Shown: positions 37,098-41,859 of the stretch, piece by piece
How the letters are laid out: every line of letters begins with the position of its first letter
Numbering within the stretch: the stretch's first letter is position 1
From: Candidatus Komeilibacteria bacterium
Lineage (GTDB): Bacteria; Patescibacteriota; Patescibacteriia; UBA1558; UBA10009
Direction: 5' to 3'
Length of the DNA stretch: 41,859 nucleotides
NCBI GenBank assembly: GCA_030688315.1
Contig: JAUYIT010000025.1
Span: 1 to 41,859 of the forward strand
Made by a program: the position numbers and the translations under genes
Notes under the pieces: generated by a model
Seen by the model: only the letters and a program-made list of their open reading frames with translations
Told to the model about the DNA's origin: nothing
The model's database searches: none

Positions 37098-38654
37098 TTA
37101 TTGGATTATGCTCTTGCCCGTCATGGCTTTAGGTTTGGGCACGCCGAAAATCTGGAGAATGGTCGGCGCCACATCTGCTAAAATGCCGTTTTTTAATTTG
37201 GTTTTTTTAAATTCGTCCGAAACCAAAATAAACGGCACCGGCGAATTGCCGTGTTCGGTATTGATCTCGCCGGTTTTAAGATTGATCATTTCTTCAATAT
37301 TGCCGTGGTCGGCAGTAATCATCAGGATGCCTTTCTTTTTTAAAATCCGGGGGACGATTTTAGCCAATACTTCATCGCAAACTTCCATGGCCTTAATGCC
37401 CGCTTCCAAATCGCCGGTATGACCGATCATATCGGGATTGCAATAATTGACCACGATCAGCTGTTTGCCTTCGTTGATTTTTTTCAAAACCACGCTTGTT
37501 ACCTGGTAAGCCGACATAGCCGGCGTGTCCACGTAAAATTTTACCCGCGGCGACGGCACCAAAATCCTTTCTTCGCCCCCCACGGGATCATGATAGCCGC
37601 CGTTAAAGAAAAAAGTGGTGTGAGCGTATTTTTCGGTTTCGGCAATATAAGTTTGTTTAAAATCCTTCATTACCATGGGCAAGGTATCCACCAAATCGGT
37701 GCTGGGATAAGCGGTTAAAATATGGTCCAGATCCGGTCCAAAATCGGTCATGGCCACAAAGCGCAAATGCTTGGGTATTTTTTTTCTGATAAAACTGCCG
37801 GGATTTTTTTTGGTGAATTCCTGCTGAACGAAAGTTTTGGAAAGCTGGCGCGCCCGGTCGGACCGAAAATTAAAAACAATGATGCCGTCATTATCATTGA
37901 CCGTGGCCACCGGTTTCCCCTTATGACAGATAACGGTGGGCTGAATAAATTCATCCGTTTCACCGCGGTTATAGGCCTGCAAAATCGCTTCTTCAGGGGT
38001 TTCCACCTTGATGCCCTGACCTAAGGTCATCGCGTCAAAAACCGCCATGGAGCGCTCCCAGCGCTTGTTGCGGTCCATGCCGTAAAAACGCCCCGCCAAA
38101 GTGGCGATTTTTTCATTGGCCAAAAAATTCTTTTTGACTTCGGTTAAATACCTCATGGCGGCTTGAGGCGGGGCGTCGCGGCCGTCGGTAAACAAATGCA
38201 AAAAGACCTTATCTATGCCTTCAGCATCCAGCAAACGCAACAGCGCGTACAAATGAGTCATTTCCACGTGCGGGCTTTGATCGCCCGTAAGCAAGCCAAC
38301 CAAGTGAATCTGCGACTTATGCCTTAAAACATGGGCAATGACCGAAATAAAGGCCGGATTTTTATAAAATCTGCCGTTTTTAATGTCTTTGGAAATCAAA
38401 ACCACGTCCTGCTCCACAATCCGGCCGGCGCCCAAATTAAGGTGACCGGCTTCGGAATTGCCGCTCTGATTATCGGGCAGGCCTACTTTTTTGCCCGAAG
38501 CGCCCAGTTGGCAATTGGGATAATTTTTAAACAAGGAATCGATAAACGGCAATTTGGCTAACTTAACGGCGTTGCCTTCTTTTTCCTCCTCTATGCCCCA
38601 GCCGTCAAAGATCGCCAATACCAACGGGCCATTGAATTGTTTTTTGTGACTCAT
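37098..38654 (-). CDS. gpmI: 2,3-bisphosphoglycerate-independent phosphoglycerate mutase, paralogue 2
   Basis: A 518-residue member of the same family. LAIFDGWGIEEEKEGNAVKLA holds metal Asp17, GNSEAGHLNLGAGR the phosphoserine Ser67, then FTDGRDAPP, AGRFYGMDRNKRWER, NFRSDRARQLS, ETEKYAHTTFFFNGG and TADHGNIEEM. The motifs GWG and HLNLGAGR are closer to the family consensus than in paralogue 1. It sits between eno (upstream, 34 bases away) and paralogue 1. Possession of two intact mutases in tandem is unusual for a reduced genome. Confidence 0.96.
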   Translation of the reverse strand: MSHKKQFNGPLVLAIFDGWGIEEEKEGNAVKLAKLPFIDSLFKNYPNCQLGASGKKVGLPDNQSGNSEAGHLNLGAGRIVEQDVVLISKDIKNGRFYKNPAFISVIAHVLRHKSQIHLVGLLTGDQSPHVEMTHLYALLRLLDAEGIDKVFLHLFTDGRDAPPQAAMRYLTEVKKNFLANEKIATLAGRFYGMDRNKRWERSMAVFDAMTLGQGIKVETPEEAILQAYNRGETDEFIQPTVICHKGKPVATVNDNDGIIVFNFRSDRARQLSKTFVQQEFTKKNPGSFIRKKIPKHLRFVAMTDFGPDLDHILTAYPSTDLVDTLPMVMKDFKQTYIAETEKYAHTTFFFNGGYHDPVGGEERILVPSPRVKFYVDTPAMSAYQVTSVVLKKINEGKQLIVVNYCNPDMIGHTGDLEAGIKAMEVCDEVLAKIVPRILKKKGILMITADHGNIEEMINLKTGEINTEHGNSPVPFILVSDEFKKTKLKNGILADVAPTILQIFGVPKPKAMTGKSIIQ

Positions 38655-38688
38655 GATTTGAGTATTTTAACAGATTTAAAGCTAAACA

Positions 38689-39960
38689 TCAATTCATAAT
38701 TTCTGCTTCAATTTCCATCAATCTATTATACTTGACTACCCTTTCTGACCGTGAGGGCGCGCCGGTTTTAATGAAATCGGAATTAACGGCCACGGCCAGA
38801 TCGGCGATAAAATCGTCTTCGGTTTCGCCGCTGCGGTGTGAAACAGCCACTTTAAAATTGTGCTGTTGAGCCAGTTTAACGCAGGAGATGGTTTCACTTA
38901 ATGTGCCGATTTGATTGGGTTTGATTAACACGGCATTGGCCGCGTCTTCGGCGATTCCCTTCTTGAGTAAATTGACGTTAGTGGTAAACAAATCATCGCC
39001 GATCAATAAGATTTTATTGTTCAGGCCGGACAGATGAGATTTAAAATTTTTCCAGGCCGACCAATCTTCTTCGGCAAACGGATCTTCCAAAGCCAAAAAG
39101 GGATATTTAGCAAACCACTGCTGATAGATTAACGACAACTCATCCGAAGAAAGATTCTTATTCTCCATTTTCAATTCATACTTTTGATTTCCAGCATTAT
39201 AAAATTCCGAAGCGCCGGCATCCATGCCAAAAAAAATCTGTTCCCCCAAATTGTATTTAGCGTCAGCCACGGCCTGCGCCATCATCTGCCAAACCTGATC
39301 GGTATTTTTAAAATTCGGCGCGTAACCGCCTTCATTACCCACATCGGTGTCCATCCCGGCTTTGGAAATTATTTTTCCCAAAGCGTGAAAAATTTCCGAC
39401 ATCGCCCTGACTCTTTCCTTAAATATTTTAATACCCGCCGGAATAATCCAAAATTCCTGGAAGTCCAGATTATTATCAGCGTGCGCTCCCCCGTTGATCA
39501 CATTGACCAAAGGTACTGGCAATTGATAATCGGCAAAACGAAAATGATAATACTGGCGGATGAATTTATATAAAGGTAAATTATTGGCCAAAGCGCCGGC
39601 TCGGGCGCAAGCCAAAGAAACGCCTAAAATGGCGTTGGCGCCCAAACGGGATTTATCGGGCGTGCCGTCCAAATCAATCATCCTTTGATCAACACTGGAT
39701 AAATCGTCAACCGAAAAACCGAGTAAAACTTTTTTAATTTCCGAATTTACATGTTCAATCGCCGTTAGCACCCCTTTGCCGCCATAACGGTCTTTATCGT
39801 TATCCCGTAGTTCCAACGCTTCATATTTGCCAGTTGATGCGCCGGAAGGCACCTTGGCCTTGGCTTTAATTTCTCCGGCCTCCACCGTTACTTCCACAGT
39901 CGGATTACCGCGCGAATCAAGAATCTCTCTGGCGTATAGGTTGGTTATTTTGTTTGACAT
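38689..39960 (-). CDS. eno: enolase
   Basis: A full-length 423-residue enolase. Conserved blocks include AREILDSRGNPTVEV, KVPSGASTGKYEALELRD, INGGAHADNNLDFQEF, LALEDPFAEEDW, LLIGDDLFTTN, ALIKPNQIGTLSET with the catalytic Lys, and VAVSHRSGETEDDF. It dehydrates 2-phosphoglycerate to phosphoenolpyruvate with Mg2+. It follows pgk across a REP-like element, and the two gpmI genes come next, so the cluster covers steps from 1,3-bisphosphoglycerate to PEP. Confidence 0.98.
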   Translation of the reverse strand: MSNKITNLYAREILDSRGNPTVEVTVEAGEIKAKAKVPSGASTGKYEALELRDNDKDRYGGKGVLTAIEHVNSEIKKVLLGFSVDDLSSVDQRMIDLDGTPDKSRLGANAILGVSLACARAGALANNLPLYKFIRQYYHFRFADYQLPVPLVNVINGGAHADNNLDFQEFWIIPAGIKIFKERVRAMSEIFHALGKIISKAGMDTDVGNEGGYAPNFKNTDQVWQMMAQAVADAKYNLGEQIFFGMDAGASEFYNAGNQKYELKMENKNLSSDELSLIYQQWFAKYPFLALEDPFAEEDWSAWKNFKSHLSGLNNKILLIGDDLFTTNVNLLKKGIAEDAANAVLIKPNQIGTLSETISCVKLAQQHNFKVAVSHRSGETEDDFIADLAVAVNSDFIKTGAPSRSERVVKYNRLMEIEAEIMN

Positions 39961-39972
39961 AGATTTAATGGT

Positions 39973-40098
39973 GGCCTTGCCCCATAATGGTCATTGCGAG
40001 CCCCAAAGGGGCGAAGCAATCCCGCTGTACTGGTACGCACACCGGGATTGCTTCGCCCGCCGAATCGGCGGGCTCGCAATGACCGCTTGGGCAAGGCC
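39973..40098. repeat. REP-like element, copy 3, nested in a second inverted repeat
   Basis: Core GGTCATTGCGAG (39989-40000) / CTCGCAATGACC (40073-40084), with inner GGCGAAGCAATCCC / GGGATTGCTTCGCC and CCGCCGAATCGGCGG. Outer arms GGCCTTGCCC / GGGCAAGGCC enclose the core and touch the pgk stop codon. It lies between pgk and eno. Confidence 0.85.
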
Positions 40099-41264
40099 TA
40101 CTTTTTAATCAACGGTTTGACGCCCGGCAATATTTTGCCTTCCAAAAACTCCAGCATGGCGCCGCCGGACAAGGAAACGAAACTAAATTTTTTGGTCAGT
40201 TTAAGCTGTTCCAATAGCTGGCCCGTTTCTCCCCCGCCCACGACTGAATACACTTTACTTTGACTGATGGCCTTGGCGATTTCTTGACTGGCTTTTTTAA
40301 ACTTCTTGTTTTCAAAATACCCAAGCGGGCCGTTCCAAACCACCAACTTGGCTTGTTTGATCAGAGTTATATATTGTTTGACCGTAGCTGGACCTAAATC
40401 CAAAATAAGATCTTTTTTACCGACCGCGCTGACTTGTTTAATAGCGTAAGTTGATGATTTATCCAAACTTGAACCAACGGCCACGTCTACCGGTACGACC
40501 AGCTTTTTGTTTAACAACGACTTGGCCGTTTTTAATTCCTTATCGTCTATTTTTGACTGACCGACTTCATGACCCAAAACTTTAATAAAATTATTGGCAA
40601 TCGCCCCGCCCACCAAAATCCAGTCCATTTTTTTCAATAAATTTTTAATAACTTTGACTTTGGTTTCCAGCTTGGCCCCGCCCACAATGGCCACCTTGGG
40701 TTTAGCGTTGCTTTCCAAAATCTTAACCAAATTCTCAACTTCATTACTAAAAGTCAAACCGGCGTATGCTTTGATAAAATGAGTAATGCCTTCAACCGAA
40801 GCGTGCGCCCGGTGCGATACGGAAAAAGCATCGTTAACGTAAACATCGCCCAGTTGCGCCAGCTGTTTGGCAAATTTTTTATCGTTCTTTTCTTCGCCGG
40901 GCCAAAACCTGATATTTTCCAGCATTACCACCGAATAACCCGGTTGAGCCACGATTCTTTTTAACATATCGGGCGCGGGCAAATCAGGTAAATAAATAAC
41001 GTTTTTTTTCAATAATTTTCCCAGCCGGTCAGCCAAAATTTTGGTGGCCAATTCCGGCATAACTTTGCCATCGGGCCTGCCTAAATGAGTAAGAATGACA
41101 ATTTTAGTCCCGGCCGATAACAAATAGTTTAATGTCGGCAAAACCGCCTTAATGCGTGTATCATCAGCGATCTTACCCTTTTTTAAGGGCACGTTAAAAT
41201 CAACCCTCACTAAAGCGGTTTTGCCTTTTATATCCTTAATATCTTCAAGCTTTTTTAGCTTCAT
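40098..41264 (-). CDS. pgk: phosphoglycerate kinase
   Basis: A 388-residue PGK. ALVRVDFNVPLKKGKIADDTRI and LTHLGRPDGKV form the phosphoglycerate-binding N-domain, AKPKVAIVGGAKLETKVKVI the hinge side, and VVWNGPLGYFE with VVGGGETGQLLEQL and SGGAMLEFLEGK the nucleotide-binding C-domain. It makes ATP from 1,3-bisphosphoglycerate. The start overlaps the stop of the upstream Nudix gene by four bases (ATGA), so they are translationally coupled. Confidence 0.98.
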   Translation of the reverse strand: MKLKKLEDIKDIKGKTALVRVDFNVPLKKGKIADDTRIKAVLPTLNYLLSAGTKIVILTHLGRPDGKVMPELATKILADRLGKLLKKNVIYLPDLPAPDMLKRIVAQPGYSVVMLENIRFWPGEEKNDKKFAKQLAQLGDVYVNDAFSVSHRAHASVEGITHFIKAYAGLTFSNEVENLVKILESNAKPKVAIVGGAKLETKVKVIKNLLKKMDWILVGGAIANNFIKVLGHEVGQSKIDDKELKTAKSLLNKKLVVPVDVAVGSSLDKSSTYAIKQVSAVGKKDLILDLGPATVKQYITLIKQAKLVVWNGPLGYFENKKFKKASQEIAKAISQSKVYSVVGGGETGQLLEQLKLTKKFSFVSLSGGAMLEFLEGKILPGVKPLIKK

Positions 41265-41827
41265 AGCGTTTTAAAAAATAATTTTTTTAAAGCCTGGCGG
41301 TGTTTTTGACTATACAATGCCCTGATTAGAGTAGAACGAAAATAACCGGTGGTCATAAACAAAGGATTTTCCGCCAATTTTAATAATTGATCGAAACTCA
41401 ACAGTTGGACCTCGATTTTTTCCCCGCAATCCAAATTCAAGCCGCCGTTTTTTAAACAATCATATGCCAAAAAAATATTAATGCTATAAATCATCTTGGA
41501 ATACGGCTGGATGCTTTTCCATAAAACCAATTTGCCGGCTTGATAACCGGTTTCCTCTTTAAGCTCTCTTTGAGCGCCTTGACGGCGACTTTCATCCTGA
41601 TTAACCAGGCCACCCGGCAAAGAATAATACCATTTGGTATGAGGCTGTTTTTGTTTTAAAACAATGATTTTTTTGCCCACGGTAACGCCTACTACCTCTA
41701 CCGTATCCGACCGCTTAACCACTTCAAAAATCTCATGCGTATTATTAAACATTTTTTGGCGCCACTGATAAACTTCAAAAACCACTCCGGTAAAAACTTT
41801 TTTGGCGCTAGTGGGAATGTATTTCAT
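41261..41827 (-). CDS. Nudix hydrolase, ADP-ribose pyrophosphatase-like
   Basis: A 188-residue protein with a complete Nudix box GGLVNQDESRRQGAQ then RELKEETGY (GX5EX7REUXEEXGU) near residue 70-93. The N-terminal GVVFEVYQWRQKMFNNTHEIFEVVKR is the beta-strand dimerisation arm seen in ADP-ribose or NDP-sugar pyrophosphatases. Substrate not fixed by sequence. It is the first gene in view of the glycolytic run (Nudix-pgk-eno-gpmI-gpmI) and overlaps pgk by four bases. Only 32 bases of upstream DNA are in the window, so its promoter cannot be assessed. Confidence 0.9.
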   Translation of the reverse strand: MKYIPTSAKKVFTGVVFEVYQWRQKMFNNTHEIFEVVKRSDTVEVVGVTVGKKIIVLKQKQPHTKWYYSLPGGLVNQDESRRQGAQRELKEETGYQAGKLVLWKSIQPYSKMIYSINIFLAYDCLKNGGLNLDCGEKIEVQLLSFDQLLKLAENPLFMTTGYFRSTLIRALYSQKHRQALKKLFFKTL

Positions 41828-41859
41828 TATTTTGACAAATACTGGTTAAGCAACGATAA

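Noticed and set aside
1-41859. CRISPR arrays, prophage, insertion-sequence transposases or rRNA genes
   Set aside because: No regularly spaced direct repeats, integrase/transposase motifs or rRNA sequence were seen on either strand.

Overview
The window reads as a chromosomal segment of a small-genome bacterium, most likely a member of the Candidate Phyla Radiation (Patescibacteria). I infer this from single-copy housekeeping genes mixed with lineage-type hypothetical proteins, a short TsaB, a short GIY-YIG protein, a DUF5654 protein, a 26-residue basic ribosomal-type protein, degenerate enzyme domains carried on membrane anchors, and several families of intergenic palindromes. TGA is used as a stop, so the recoded-TGA lineages (Gracilibacteria, Absconditabacteria) are unlikely. 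I cannot place it more finely without a phylogeny.

Layout. 1-2.0 kb: lexA, a DUF6504-like gene and dinB (cut by the window edge), all on the minus strand, a probable SOS cassette. 2.1-8.5 kb: a membrane-anchored HtrA-like protein without its catalytic triad, four small hypothetical genes, rarA, a GT2 glycosyltransferase and uppS. 8.5-13.7 kb: a lone small membrane gene, then a 52-aa / 1008-aa / nucleotidyltransferase three-gene unit, a tiny COX24-like protein, a DUF5654 protein and a SemiSWEET/PQ-loop protein. 13.7-14.3 kb: tRNA-Pro(CGG), tRNA-Glu(CTC), a GIY-YIG gene and a broken tRNA-Glu-like 5' end carrying a palindromic insert. 14.3-18.7 kb: the start of a dcw cell-division cluster (mraZ, rsmH, an ftsL-like gene, ftsI) with a clear promoter and MraZ-box array, and a divergent pgpA. 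18.7-24.2 kb: a minus-strand run of HAD phosphatase, inositol-phosphatase-like, tsaB, kinase-like, DMT transporter, an alpha/beta-hydrolase-Nudix fusion and a winged-helix regulator. 24.4-26.7 kb: a 749-aa membrane protein with a PP2C-like domain lacking the metal ligands and a probable beta-propeller. 26.7-28.0 kb: rplL and rplJ behind an L10 leader. 28.0-28.4 kb: two unlisted paralogous single-pass membrane micro-proteins. 28.6-34.6 kb: DUF2207, mltG, manC, a CAP-domain protein, uppP and a divergent-PAP2 protein. 34.6-41.8 kb: mutM, two tandem gpmI paralogues, eno, pgk and a Nudix hydrolase, which together form a lower-glycolysis cluster.

How the genes fit together. Cell-envelope functions dominate: uppS and uppP make and recycle the undecaprenyl carrier, FtsI and MltG build and trim peptidoglycan at the septum, ManC makes GDP-mannose, GT2 uses activated sugars, and PgpA makes phosphatidylglycerol. 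Genome maintenance (LexA, DinB, RarA, MutM) and translation (rplJL, tsaB, two tRNAs, RsmH) are the other themes. No phage, IS transposase, CRISPR array or rRNA was seen.

The most unusual material is structural. REP-like elements sit nested inside unrelated inverted repeats. One palindromic family is inserted both in a tRNA-like D-loop and in frame within an enzyme gene. A GIY-YIG gene is bracketed by copies of the tRNA-Glu 5' end. The 1008-aa/nucleotidyltransferase unit matches no system I recognise. All assignments come from reading motifs by eye; no database search was run. The ORF track reports alternative starts as M, so several starts were moved to internal ATG codons, as noted in the entries. 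After adding four genes missing from the track or cut by the edge, no gene-free stretch exceeds about 300 bases.
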